A stretch of 32,765 bases of DNA from Bacteroidia bacterium (GTDB lineage: Bacteria; Bacteroidota; Bacteroidia; JANWJV01): NCBI GenBank assembly GCA_025451785.1, contig JANWJV010000110.1:1-32765 (forward strand), written 5' to 3'. Below are positions 1-7,994 of this stretch, in pieces. The notes beneath the pieces are model-generated. The model saw nothing but the letters and a program-made list of their open reading frames with translations. It made no database searches and had not been told where the DNA came from. The position numbers and the translations under genes were made by a program. Each line of letters begins with the position of its first letter. Position 1 is the first letter of the stretch.

Positions 1-2373
1 AAACCCGCCCGAAGCGGCAACGGCGCAGAGATCATGGGGCCGAAAGAGGTTTGCCAGAAATGGGAGATACAAAATGTAGGCCAGCTCATTGATATCCTCG
101 GACTGATGGGCGATGCGGTGGACAATATTCCGGGAGTAAAAGGAATTGGTGAGAAGACCGCCATTAAGCTCATAAAAGAATTCGGCAGCGTTGAAAACCT
201 ATTGGCCAATACTGATAAACTGAAAGGGAAGCAGAAAGAAAATGTTGAAACTCACAGGGAAGATGCGATCCAGAGCAAACGCCTGGCTACTATTATTTGT
301 GATGTCCCCGTTGAATTTGATGACAAGAAATTGGAACTGGAAGAGCCGAACAAGGATGCGCTAAGGGAGTTATTCACCGAACTGGAGTTCCGCCGCCTGG
401 CGCAACAGGTATTGGGCGAAGGTGGTGATACCGGCCCTGCGGAAGAAACGATCCCCACCCCTAAATCCCAGAAAGCCAAATCCAACGGACAGAGCGACCT
501 ATTCGGACACGCGGGCGCTGAAGAAGAGGTGGCCGTGCAGGAAGAAGTAAAGATCTTCAAAACGATCAACGACGTTCAGCATACCTATCACCTGGCCGAT
601 ACAAAAGAAAAGAGAGCCGCGCTTATCGCGGAAATGGGAAAACAAAAACTTATTTGTTTCGATACCGAGACGACCGGCATTGACGCCCACAACGCTGAAT
701 TGGTGGGCATGTCGTTCTCCTGGAAGCCTTTTGAGGCCTGGTATGTACCGGTGCCCCCCAACTTTAACGAAGCACAGGAGCTGGTGAATGAATTCAAGGG
801 TGTATTCGCCAATGAAAAGATCGCCAAGACGGGGCAAAACATCAAGTACGATCTTTCCATTTTGAAATGGTACGATGTAACGATCAACGGAACTTTGTTC
901 GATACCATGATCGCCCACTTCCTGATCCAGCCTGATATGCGGCATAACATGAACGTGCTGGCCGAAACCTATTTGGGCTATTCCCCTGTTTCTATCGAGA
1001 CCCTGATCGGAAAAAAAGGTAAAGGCCAGCTGAGCATGCGCGACGTTCCGATGGAACAGATAAAGGAATACGCTGCCGAAGATGCCGACATCACCTTGCA
1101 GCTGCAGCAAACGTTCGCGCCCATGTTGGAAGAAAGCGGGGCGAAGAAGTTGTTCGACGACATTGAGATCCCCTTGATGCCTGTGCTTGCTGCTATGGAG
1201 GCTGAAGGCATCGCGCTCGACAAAGGAGCTCTCAAAGAGCTGTCGAGCACCCTTGAGAAAGACATTGCCGGCACTGAAACAGAAATTCAAACCCTGGCGG
1301 GCACCAAGTTCAACGTTTCATCTCCAAAACAGGTAGGCGATATTCTCTTTGAGGTATTGCAGATCGCCGAAAAGCCAAAGAAGACCAAGACAGGGCAATA
1401 CGCTACGGGCGAAGACGTACTGACGAAGCTTGCCGCAAAACATCCTATCGTGGGCAAGATCCTCGATTACCGCGAACTGGTGAAGCTCAAGAACACGTAC
1501 GTGGATGTGCTGCCTGACCTGGTGAACCCACGAACGGGCAGGATCCATACTTCATATAACCAGGTGGTGGCTGTTACAGGGCGTTTAAGTTCCGACAATC
1601 CCAACCTACAGAACATCCCCATACGTACCGAGCGCGGCCGTGAGATCCGCAAGGCCTTTGTTCCCCGGAACGATAAATACACTTTGCTTTCTGCCGACTA
1701 TTCGCAGATAGAGTTGAGGATCATTGCCGAAATGAGCGGTGACGAAGGGATGATCGAAGCCTTTAAGAGCGGGCAAGACATTCACGCGGCAACTGCCGCC
1801 AAAGTATATGGCGTAGAACTTAGTGCAGTAACCGGCGATATGCGCCGCAATGCCAAGATGGTGAACTTCGGGATCATTTACGGTATTTCGGCTTTCGGGC
1901 TTTCGGAAAGGTTGAACATTCCCCGCAAGGAAGCGGCTGCCATCATCGACAACTATTTTCAAAAATACTCGCGCATAAAGGACTATATGGATGAAAGCAT
2001 CGCGAATGCGAAGTCAAAAGGCTATGTGGAAACCATTATGGGCCGCCGCCGCTACCTCCGCGACATCAACTCGAGCAACCATACTGTGCGCAGCTTCGCT
2101 GAGCGCAACGCCATTAACGCTCCCATACAGGGCAGCGCCGCTGACATGATCAAGATAGCGATGATCAATATCTATAAGGAGATGGAGGCAAAGAAGTTTC
2201 GTTCAAAAATGCTGCTGCAGGTGCATGACGAATTGGTGTTTGACGTGGTGAAAGAAGAGCTCGAAATGGTAAAGCCCATTATTGAGCACCACATGAAAAC
2301 AGCCATCCCCAGCCTCAAAGTTCCTATTGAAGTGGGGATGGGTACTGGTACTAACTGGCTGGAGGCGCACTAA
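1..2373 (+). CDS. polA: DNA polymerase I, 5'-truncated by the window edge
   Basis: The reading frame is open from base 1, so the true start lies upstream; I estimate about 150 residues are missing from the roughly 930-950 expected. What remains begins near the end of the 5'-3' exonuclease domain (helix-hairpin-helix GDAVDNIPGVKGIGEKTA). A charged linker follows, then the 3'-5' exonuclease domain and the family A polymerase domain. The proofreading residues are present: FDTET (DTE codons at 661-669), NIKYD, and YAAEDAD. Polymerase motif A is DYSQIELR (from 1696), motif B is RRNAKMVNFGIIYG (from 1843) and motif C is VHDE (2221-2232). The enzyme should fill gaps and process Okazaki fragments in the cytoplasm with all three activities. 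It converges on the next gene with only 11 bp between the stops, and no terminator is visible there. Confidence 0.97.
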   Translation, partial: KPARSGNGAEIMGPKEVCQKWEIQNVGQLIDILGLMGDAVDNIPGVKGIGEKTAIKLIKEFGSVENLLANTDKLKGKQKENVETHREDAIQSKRLATIICDVPVEFDDKKLELEEPNKDALRELFTELEFRRLAQQVLGEGGDTGPAEETIPTPKSQKAKSNGQSDLFGHAGAEEEVAVQEEVKIFKTINDVQHTYHLADTKEKRAALIAEMGKQKLICFDTETTGIDAHNAELVGMSFSWKPFEAWYVPVPPNFNEAQELVNEFKGVFANEKIAKTGQNIKYDLSILKWYDVTINGTLFDTMIAHFLIQPDMRHNMNVLAETYLGYSPVSIETLIGKKGKGQLSMRDVPMEQIKEYAAEDADITLQLQQTFAPMLEESGAKKLFDDIEIPLMPVLAAMEAEGIALDKGALKELSSTLEKDIAGTETEIQTLAGTKFNVSSPKQVGDILFEVLQIAEKPKKTKTGQYATGEDVLTKLAAKHPIVGKILDYRELVKLKNTYVDVLPDLVNPRTGRIHTSYNQVVAVTGRLSSDNPNLQNIPIRTERGREIRKAFVPRNDKYTLLSADYSQIELRIIAEMSGDEGMIEAFKSGQDIHAATAAKVYGVELSAVTGDMRRNAKMVNFGIIYGISAFGLSERLNIPRKEAAAIIDNYFQKYSRIKDYMDESIANAKSKGYVETIMGRRRYLRDINSSNHTVRSFAERNAINAPIQGSAADMIKIAMINIYKEMEAKKFRSKMLLQVHDELVFDVVKEELEMVKPIIEHHMKTAIPSLKVPIEVGMGTGTNWLEAH

Positions 2374-2384
2374 AGGCTATTAGC

Positions 2385-3581
2385 TTAGTTTCCCAGCACA
2401 ATTTTTTTTAAAGCACGCTCCTTATCAGCGCTTAACTCAATCAGATACGTTCCTGCCGCAAAGCCACGCAGGTCCAACACCTCTTCTCCGCCTGAAAAAA
2501 TTCCCTCAACCGTTTTCACAAGAGCGAGGTCAAGGTTGTACGCGCGTACAGTGTAAGCACCGCTGCTTTGCTTCCATTTCAGGTGCAGGATCCCGGAAGA
2601 AGGGTTTGGGAAAACGTCTAGCGCCAGTACTTCTGTATTTTCCGACAAGCTGGTATAGAAACTTTTGTATTCCCAGAGATCGGTAAAGTTGATGGTGTTA
2701 AAACCAAGCCCGATGTAACCGGAACCTCCGATGGCAAAGGAAGAAGCACTGATCCTGGCGTTTCCTCCAAAATCAGCACGCTTGGTCCACACGTTGGTTA
2801 TGGGATCGTATTCCCAGAGGTCGTTGTGATAATTCAGCGACTCCCCTGTTCCAATGAAAACAGCGGTGCCAATAGCAAAGCCTGTGGCATTGTCACGCAC
2901 ACCACCCCCGAAATCCGCTTTCTTGGTCCACTTATCGTTGGAAGGATCGTACTCCCAGAAATCAGCATAATTTGTAAAGCTGCCATCCAATCCGGTACCC
3001 ATATACCCTTTCGCACCTCCCGAGATCCCCACTGCCGCCCAGCGAAGGCCGCCCGGAAAACTCGCCTTCTTTTTCCATGAGTCGGCTACCGGATCATACT
3101 CCCACAGGTCGTCGTACATGCTCGTTCCCCATCCTGCGGCAATATATCCTTTGGAGCCAACGGAGAAACCCACCGCGTGATCCCTGATGGCTCCGCCCAT
3201 ACTTGTCTTCTGCGTCCAGGCATTATTAGCAGGATCGTATTCCCACAGATCGTTCTTCATCTTTAGCAAGGCATCAGTGCCCGTTCCGGCATAAGCCTTA
3301 CTCCCGATCGCGAATGACACCGCTGCAAAACGGTCGCCACCACCATAGTCGGCCTTTTGTGTCCATGAGTTTGCAACAGGATCGAATTGCCAGAAGTCCT
3401 TGAGCGGATTGGCGTTCACGTCAAGCCCTGTGCCGATATAGCCTTTATTGCCGATCGAAAAATGGATCGCATTGTCCCTGGCCACCCCGCCGAAAACGGC
3501 CCTTTGTGTCCAGGTGTTGTTTTGGGCACCGGCTGTTAAAGCCAACGCTATCAAAAACATAAGTGATGTAATTTGTTTCAT
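2385..3581 (-). CDS. Kelch-repeat exported protein with T9SS type A sorting domain
   Basis: 398 aa. The N-terminus is a clear signal peptide (MKQITSLMFLIALALTAGAQ). Six Kelch-like units follow, each with a GG turn, an SIG.KGYIGTG-like strand and a (L/F)WEYDP strand, which suggests a six-bladed beta-propeller. From about residue 312 the protein ends in a T9SS type A sorting domain (DVFPNP ... AAGTYLIEL ... KKIVLGN). The likely route is Sec export, then outer-membrane passage by T9SS and retention at the surface or release. Ligand unknown. The propeller closely resembles the N-terminal part of the gene at 30954-32765, including the mature start AQNNTW, so the two are probably paralogous. Confidence 0.9.
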   Translation of the reverse strand: MKQITSLMFLIALALTAGAQNNTWTQRAVFGGVARDNAIHFSIGNKGYIGTGLDVNANPLKDFWQFDPVANSWTQKADYGGGDRFAAVSFAIGSKAYAGTGTDALLKMKNDLWEYDPANNAWTQKTSMGGAIRDHAVGFSVGSKGYIAAGWGTSMYDDLWEYDPVADSWKKKASFPGGLRWAAVGISGGAKGYMGTGLDGSFTNYADFWEYDPSNDKWTKKADFGGGVRDNATGFAIGTAVFIGTGESLNYHNDLWEYDPITNVWTKRADFGGNARISASSFAIGGSGYIGLGFNTINFTDLWEYKSFYTSLSENTEVLALDVFPNPSSGILHLKWKQSSGAYTVRAYNLDLALVKTVEGIFSGGEEVLDLRGFAAGTYLIELSADKERALKKIVLGN

Positions 3582-3595
3582 AGATTTTTTGAAGG

Positions 3596-3627
3596 CAAAA
3601 ATGCTCTCCTGAAAAAGACCTTACAAA
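3596..3627 (-). promoter_or_regulatory. Candidate Bacteroidetes promoter for the Kelch gene
   Basis: Read on the minus strand, TTTG (3624-3627) is followed after 20 bp by CATTTTTG (3596-3603). This differs by one base from the Bacteroidetes -7 consensus TAnnTTTG and has the expected spacing. The start codon is 14 bp downstream of the box. Confidence 0.5.
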
Positions 3628-3672
3628 CCAGAATGGTTCATAAATACCATGTCTACCCCGATATTGAAGCAT

Positions 3673-3724
3673 AAAAAACCTGCCCCGCACGAGACAAAAA
3701 AAATGCGCCAGGTGCGGGGACAGG
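3673..3724 (-). terminator. Rho-independent terminator of the collagen-like gene
   Basis: On the minus strand the arms CCTG(T)CCCCGCAC and GTGCGGGGCAGG (plus-strand 3712-3724 and 3679-3690) form a 12-bp GC-rich stem with one bulged base. It is followed immediately by six T (3673-3678). It lies 20 bp past the stop of the gene at 3745-5529 and separates it from the Kelch gene downstream. Confidence 0.8.
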
Positions 3725-3744
3725 CCCAGGTACTATCCTGAATA

Positions 3745-5529
3745 TTATCGCGGCACAGCGGGGTCTATGCTAAGGCCAGAGACAGCAGGCGGAGCAGGCG
3801 CTTTAGGGAAGCGCTCGGCTGAATACCTGGACATGGAGCCATCGCTTAACACTTCGTCAGCACGGTTGGCTACCACATGCCAGTAAAAATCCGCGTTCGA
3901 GTCTCCGCCCATTAATTCCTTCACTGAAAAACCATTGCCGTTTTCCGAATGCACATACACTCCTTTGCAGTCGCCTTTCAGCTGAATGAATACACGAAGC
4001 GGGTGGCGCTCGTCCACAACAATGTTCTTACTGAAGTCGGGATCGAGCGTGATCATGGCTTCGCCATTCATCAACCTGCCCTTACCATAATCCTCAAACA
4101 GGTTCTCAGGGGCTTCGGGCGCGCTGAGCATGATCTTTTCCCCGGTCACACTTGTCACCACGGTATTCACTGTTCCAGGGCCGGTGATCTTTCTTGAAAC
4201 ATTGGTTTGATCGATAGCACCCACATAGGTCATTTGCTGGGCGACCGAGAAAACTCCACCCGCCCTCATTACGTTGGCGACCGATGAATCGGCGCCTACT
4301 TTGCCGAATACACCAATGCGCCTTCCTGTAAAAGCGCCGCCGCTTCCCTGTGTTAGAACAATGGCCTTCGGCTCGTTATTTCCTACCCCTGCAACACCGG
4401 TACCGCCCTGGTTGCCATTCGTGGGATTATAGGTGCTACGGCCGTACACGCCGGAAGTAAGAACGTTTGCATAGGATGATTGTCCATATACGCCCACCGG
4501 CCCGAGGGAGACCCCCATTACGCCGAGCCCTGTGCCGGAACAATAACCAACCACGCCGTTACCGCTGGCCGAATTAGCGCCGTACACACCGCTACCGGTG
4601 GTGGCACTATAACCATTGATGGCATTGATGCCGGGTGAACCTATCGCTCCCGGTGTTCCGTTGGCGAACACAGCAAACACATCATCGGTTACGGCCGTAG
4701 CCCTGTTCTGAACCACTTGTCCATTAGCTGTTACTCTTAAGCGCTCATTGAGCGATGAGGTGCCTCCGGTCTTTATTACGAGGTCTTTTGCATCACCTGT
4801 TCCCAGGAAATGAGTTCCGGGAGTAGTTCCGAGGTTGCCGGTAGTAAGCCATGCCCCATAACTGGTAGTAAGGTTTTGCGGATAGGTAGTGGTAATGTTA
4901 AGCGTTCCCAAACTGCTGAACTGAAAATTGCTGATCGTCCAGTTAGGTCCGGTGGGGCCGGTAACACCATTGGCTCCCGCAACACCGGTACTGCCATTTA
5001 CTCCTGCTGCCCCTGTGGGGCCAGTGGCTCCATTGGATCCTGCAACACCTGTTGCTCCCGTAGCACCGTTCAGTCCGTTAGTACCATTGGCGCCGGTAGA
5101 ACCGGTTGCACCTTTAATACCGGCTGCACCTGTGGCTCCCGCTACACCTGCAGTGCCTGCCGCGCCGGTTGCACCGGTAGGTCCGGTAACACCAGTTGCG
5201 CCTTTAAGACCGGCTGTTCCTGTACTGCCAGTGGCACCTGTGGGCCCGCCCAGCACACACATGGATACCCAGGAGATGTTTTGGCTCTTGTAATAAAAGT
5301 AGCAGTCAAAGTTTGTATCATACACCAGCAGCGAATTGGGAGGGTTGGCAATGGCCAGGCGCTGTGCCGTAGTGAGGCGCGGTATCAGCACACCTTTGTC
5401 GTTCGTTGGCGGGTTCATGTCCAGGATAGCGGCAGGATGCGGCAGGTTGGTGCCGATGCCTACATTGTTCTGCGCTTGTAATGAGATGAGAATGGGAAAA
5501 GTCAGGAAGAGGACGAACTGTTTTTTCAT
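3745..5529 (-). CDS. Exported collagen-like (Gly-X-Y) surface protein
   Basis: 594 aa. A signal peptide (MKKQFVLFLTFPILISLQAQ) precedes a domain typical of Bacteroidetes fibre-like proteins (NVGIGTNLPHPAAILDMNPP, GVLIPRLTTAQRLAI, LLVYDTNFDCYFYY). Residues 95-196 are 34 uninterrupted Gly-X-Y triplets, mostly GAT, GPT, GAA and GVA. The rest contains glycine-rich VYG/GVxG strands that could form a trimeric beta structure, and a compact C-terminal part ending in a Pro/Ala-rich tail. No T9SS domain is visible. The organisation (globular head, collagenous stalk, C-terminal region) resembles bacterial and phage fibres, so a trimeric surface appendage is a reasonable inference. Hydroxyproline is not expected; Thr in the Y position may substitute for stability. 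The low-complexity stretch creates long shadow frames that I do not count as genes. Confidence 0.85.
   Translation of the reverse strand: MKKQFVLFLTFPILISLQAQNNVGIGTNLPHPAAILDMNPPTNDKGVLIPRLTTAQRLAIANPPNSLLVYDTNFDCYFYYKSQNISWVSMCVLGGPTGATGSTGTAGLKGATGVTGPTGATGAAGTAGVAGATGAAGIKGATGSTGANGTNGLNGATGATGVAGSNGATGPTGAAGVNGSTGVAGANGVTGPTGPNWTISNFQFSSLGTLNITTTYPQNLTTSYGAWLTTGNLGTTPGTHFLGTGDAKDLVIKTGGTSSLNERLRVTANGQVVQNRATAVTDDVFAVFANGTPGAIGSPGINAINGYSATTGSGVYGANSASGNGVVGYCSGTGLGVMGVSLGPVGVYGQSSYANVLTSGVYGRSTYNPTNGNQGGTGVAGVGNNEPKAIVLTQGSGGAFTGRRIGVFGKVGADSSVANVMRAGGVFSVAQQMTYVGAIDQTNVSRKITGPGTVNTVVTSVTGEKIMLSAPEAPENLFEDYGKGRLMNGEAMITLDPDFSKNIVVDERHPLRVFIQLKGDCKGVYVHSENGNGFSVKELMGGDSNADFYWHVVANRADEVLSDGSMSRYSAERFPKAPAPPAVSGLSIDPAVPR
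4942..5247 (-). repeat. Collagen-like triplet array, 34 units
   Basis: This 306-bp stretch encodes 102 residues in which every third residue is glycine without interruption, bounded by GG on the N-terminal side and Trp on the C-terminal side. The 9-bp codon periodicity makes it a likely site of length variation by slippage. Confidence 0.9.
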
Positions 5530-5719
5530 GTGAGTTTTGTTGGGCTATACGATGTGGTTGTTTTGTGGATGTAATATTCCTAATACTGAGGCCCGGCGAC
5601 AAACCAAAATTTCCCTAAAGTTCAAGGCCAAAGCACTCCCTCAAAGAAGAAACGGGGCTTAAATAAGTTAAAATGAAGGTTTTATATAGTCAGGGGACTT
5701 GCTATAAATTACATGGCTG

Positions 5720-5759
5720 TTTGTGTTTTCGTGCGTATGTGCCTTAGTGCGTTCGTAAA
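5720..5759. repeat. Imperfect octamer array upstream of the cystathionine beta-synthase gene
   Basis: Five consecutive 8-bp units can be read: TTTGTGTT, TTCGTGCG, TATGTGCC, TTAGTGCG, TTCGTAAA. They lie in the 246-bp divergent gap between the collagen-like gene and the gene at 5776. Apart from this array, the gap holds only AT-rich sequence and a weak -7-like TAATTTCG at 5764-5771, four bases before the ATG. Confidence 0.55.
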
Positions 5760-5775
5760 TCATTAATTTCGCGGT

Positions 5776-7143
5776 ATGAAAATCTGCAACAATATTCTGG
5801 AGACCATCGGCCATACCCCGCTGGTGAGGATCAATAACATCACCAAGGGCATGAAGGCGCTGGTGCTCGCCAAAGTGGAGACCTTTAATCCCGGCAACTC
5901 TATTAAGGACCGCATGGCGCTGAAGATGATCGAAGATGCCGAGAAAGCCGGCAAGCTAAAGCCCGGCGGAACCATCATTGAAGGCACCAGTGGCAATACC
6001 GGTATGGGCCTGGCGATCGCGGCCGTGATAAAAGGATACAAATGCGTGTTCACCTCTACCGACAAGCAGAGCAAGGAAAAATTCGACGCGTTGCGCGCTT
6101 TCGGCGCCGAAGTGATCGTTTGTCCTACCAACGTTGACCCCGAAGACCCCCGCTCCTATTATTCCGTTTCGTCGAGGCTTGAAAAAGAGATCCCCAATTC
6201 ATGGAAGGCCAATCAATACGATAACCTCAGCAACTCACAGGCGCATTATGAGCAAACAGGCCCTGAGATATGGGAGCAGACCGATGGCAAGATCACTCAT
6301 CTTGTAGTGGGTGTAGGCACCGGCGGTACCATTTGCGGCACGGCCAGGTTTTTAAAAGAAAAAAATCCCAAGATCAAAATATGGGGCATCGATACTTATG
6401 GATCTATATTCAAAAAATACAAGGAGACCGGCGAATTCGACAAGAACGAGATCTATCCTTATATAACAGAAGGCATTGGCGAAGATTTTTTGCCGCAGAA
6501 CGTTGACTTCAAACTGATCGACCATTTTGAGAAGGTAACAGACAAGGACGCGGCGATGATGACGCGTGAGATCGTTCGCAAGGAGGCCATCTTTGTGGGT
6601 AACTCGGCCGGTGCCGCAATGGCGGGGCTCATGCAGCTGAAAGACAATTTCAAAGAGGGTGATGTGGTGGTGGTCATCTTCCACGATCACGGCACGCGTT
6701 ACCTTGGCAAGATGTTCAACGACGAATGGATGCGTGAGAAAGGTTTCTTCGATAAGAAAGGGCTCACCGCCAAGGACCTTGTGTCATCACGTCAGGCACA
6801 CAAGCTCATTTCGCTCGACGCAAAGGATACCGTAGAGAGGGCCATCAAGATCATGAGCGAGAACGATTTCTCACAGCTGGCCATCACCGACAACAAGCGG
6901 GTGGTAGGTTCACTGAACGAGCGAAATCTTTACAGCCAGGTGGTGAAGAACCCCGATGTAAAGAAGCAGCCGGTACAAACCATTATGCAGCCCGCGTTCC
7001 CCTTTGTTGATATCTCCGCTCCTTTGGATTCGCTTTCGCAGATGATCACCACCGATAATTCGGCGGTGCTGGTAAGAGACTTTAAGACCGACGAGACGTT
7101 TATTATTACGAGGTACGATATCATCAACGCGCTGACCAAGTGA
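5776..7143 (+). CDS. cbs: Cystathionine beta-synthase (PLP enzyme with C-terminal CBS pair)
   Basis: 455 aa. The catalytic part (about 1-325) is a fold-type II PLP enzyme. The Schiff-base lysine is K44 in NPGNSIKDR, the substrate carboxylate loop is EGTSGNTGMG, the phosphate-binding loop is VGVGTGGT, and the Ser contacting the PLP ring nitrogen is in VGNSAGAA. Residues about 330-455 form a tandem CBS pair (LVSSRQAHKLISLD... and VQTIMQPAFPFVDIS...). This length and layout match cystathionine beta-synthase rather than the shorter cysteine synthase CysK/CysM. The expected reaction is serine plus homocysteine to cystathionine in the cytoplasm. O-acetylserine sulfhydrylase activity cannot be excluded from sequence. 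No haem-binding N-terminal extension is present. It overlaps the next gene by 4 bp. Confidence 0.88.
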   Translation: MKICNNILETIGHTPLVRINNITKGMKALVLAKVETFNPGNSIKDRMALKMIEDAEKAGKLKPGGTIIEGTSGNTGMGLAIAAVIKGYKCVFTSTDKQSKEKFDALRAFGAEVIVCPTNVDPEDPRSYYSVSSRLEKEIPNSWKANQYDNLSNSQAHYEQTGPEIWEQTDGKITHLVVGVGTGGTICGTARFLKEKNPKIKIWGIDTYGSIFKKYKETGEFDKNEIYPYITEGIGEDFLPQNVDFKLIDHFEKVTDKDAAMMTREIVRKEAIFVGNSAGAAMAGLMQLKDNFKEGDVVVVIFHDHGTRYLGKMFNDEWMREKGFFDKKGLTAKDLVSSRQAHKLISLDAKDTVERAIKIMSENDFSQLAITDNKRVVGSLNERNLYSQVVKNPDVKKQPVQTIMQPAFPFVDISAPLDSLSQMITTDNSAVLVRDFKTDETFIITRYDIINALTK

Positions 7144-7946
7144 TCTTCATCGATCAGCTAAAGCGAAAGATCGAGCTGCCTTCAACTCCAAAGAGGATAA
7201 TATCCCTTGTACCTTCTCAAACCGAGTATCTCTATGATCTTGGCTTGAACGAAGAGGTGGTAGGCATCACCAAGTTCTGCATCCATCCTGATGAATGGTT
7301 CCGGTCAAAGACCCGTGTTGGCGGCACCAAACAATTTGACATGGAGAAGATCCGTGCCCTGGCTCCCGATCTTATCATTGGCAATAAAGAAGAGAACGAA
7401 GAAGAACAGGTAAAAGAGCTCATGGAACACTACCCGGTGTGGATGAGCGACATCGTTAACCTAAAGGGTGCCTTTGAGATGATGGTGAACCTGGGAGAGA
7501 TCTGCGGGAAGCGCGATAAAGCGGCCGAAATAAAATTGCAGGCCGAATATTCCTTCAATACATTTAAGGAAGAGATGAAGAGCTCGCCGCTGAAGGGAAA
7601 GCGCATGGCCTACTTCATTTGGCAAAAACCGCTCATGGCGGCCGGGCCCGGTACTTTTATAGATCATCTGCTGGAACTCTGCGGCTTTGTGAACGCCTTT
7701 CCGGATAGCCGGTACCCCGAGATCACCGAGGAGCAGCTGAAACAGGCTGCGCCCGACCTTATTTTCCTCTCTTCCGAACCATATCCCTTTAAAGAAAAGC
7801 ATGTGGAGTGGTTTAAGGCCTTGTGCCCGGGTGCCGCTGTTATTACCGTTGACGGTGAACTATTCTCCTGGTATGGCTCCCGTTTGCTTAAGGCCCCCGA
7901 TTATTTTTCTGCCCTCATTAAACGAACGGCACAACTTTTTGTCTGA
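7140..7946 (+). CDS. BtuF-like substrate-binding-fold protein without signal peptide
   Basis: 268 aa starting at GTG inside the stop region of the previous gene: GTGA gives a 4-bp overlap and suggests translational coupling. The fold is that of ABC-transporter metal or cobalamin receptors of the BtuF/helical-backbone type (Peripla_BP_2 family). Seen motifs are TPKRIISLVPSQTEYLYDLGL, VVGITKFC, KIRALAPDLIIGNKEEN and QAAPDLIFLSSEPYPF. There is no signal peptide or lipobox: residue 1 leads directly into the first strand, so the protein is probably cytoplasmic. No permease or ATPase gene is adjacent. Its ligand is unknown; coupling to the cystathionine enzyme hints at a role near sulfur or cobalamin metabolism, which is inference only. 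Confidence 0.82.
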   Translation: MIFIDQLKRKIELPSTPKRIISLVPSQTEYLYDLGLNEEVVGITKFCIHPDEWFRSKTRVGGTKQFDMEKIRALAPDLIIGNKEENEEEQVKELMEHYPVWMSDIVNLKGAFEMMVNLGEICGKRDKAAEIKLQAEYSFNTFKEEMKSSPLKGKRMAYFIWQKPLMAAGPGTFIDHLLELCGFVNAFPDSRYPEITEEQLKQAAPDLIFLSSEPYPFKEKHVEWFKALCPGAAVITVDGELFSWYGSRLLKAPDYFSALIKRTAQLFV

Positions 7947-7981
7947 CCCTGCGTCATTATAGCAGGCACCATAAAGTTTAG

Positions 7982-7989
7982 TAGTTTTG
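7982..7989 (+). promoter_or_regulatory. Candidate -7 element for the patatin gene
   Basis: TAGTTTTG matches the Bacteroidetes -7 consensus TAnnTTTG exactly and lies 5 bp before the ATG at 7995. I see no TTTG at the expected -33 position, so the call rests on the -7 box alone. It implies a very short leader. Confidence 0.45.
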
Positions 7990-7994
7990 TAGAG

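Noticed and set aside
499-1290. A 263-codon minus-strand frame inside polA
   Set aside because: The plus strand encodes polA with all family motifs; the antisense frame shows no domain and has polA codon bias in reverse.
4810-5481. Long plus-strand frames rich in Pro/Val and Cys/Gly opposite the collagen-like gene
   Set aside because: They are the complement of the Gly-X-Y codon array and have no signal or domain of their own; the minus-strand protein has a signal peptide and recognisable domains.
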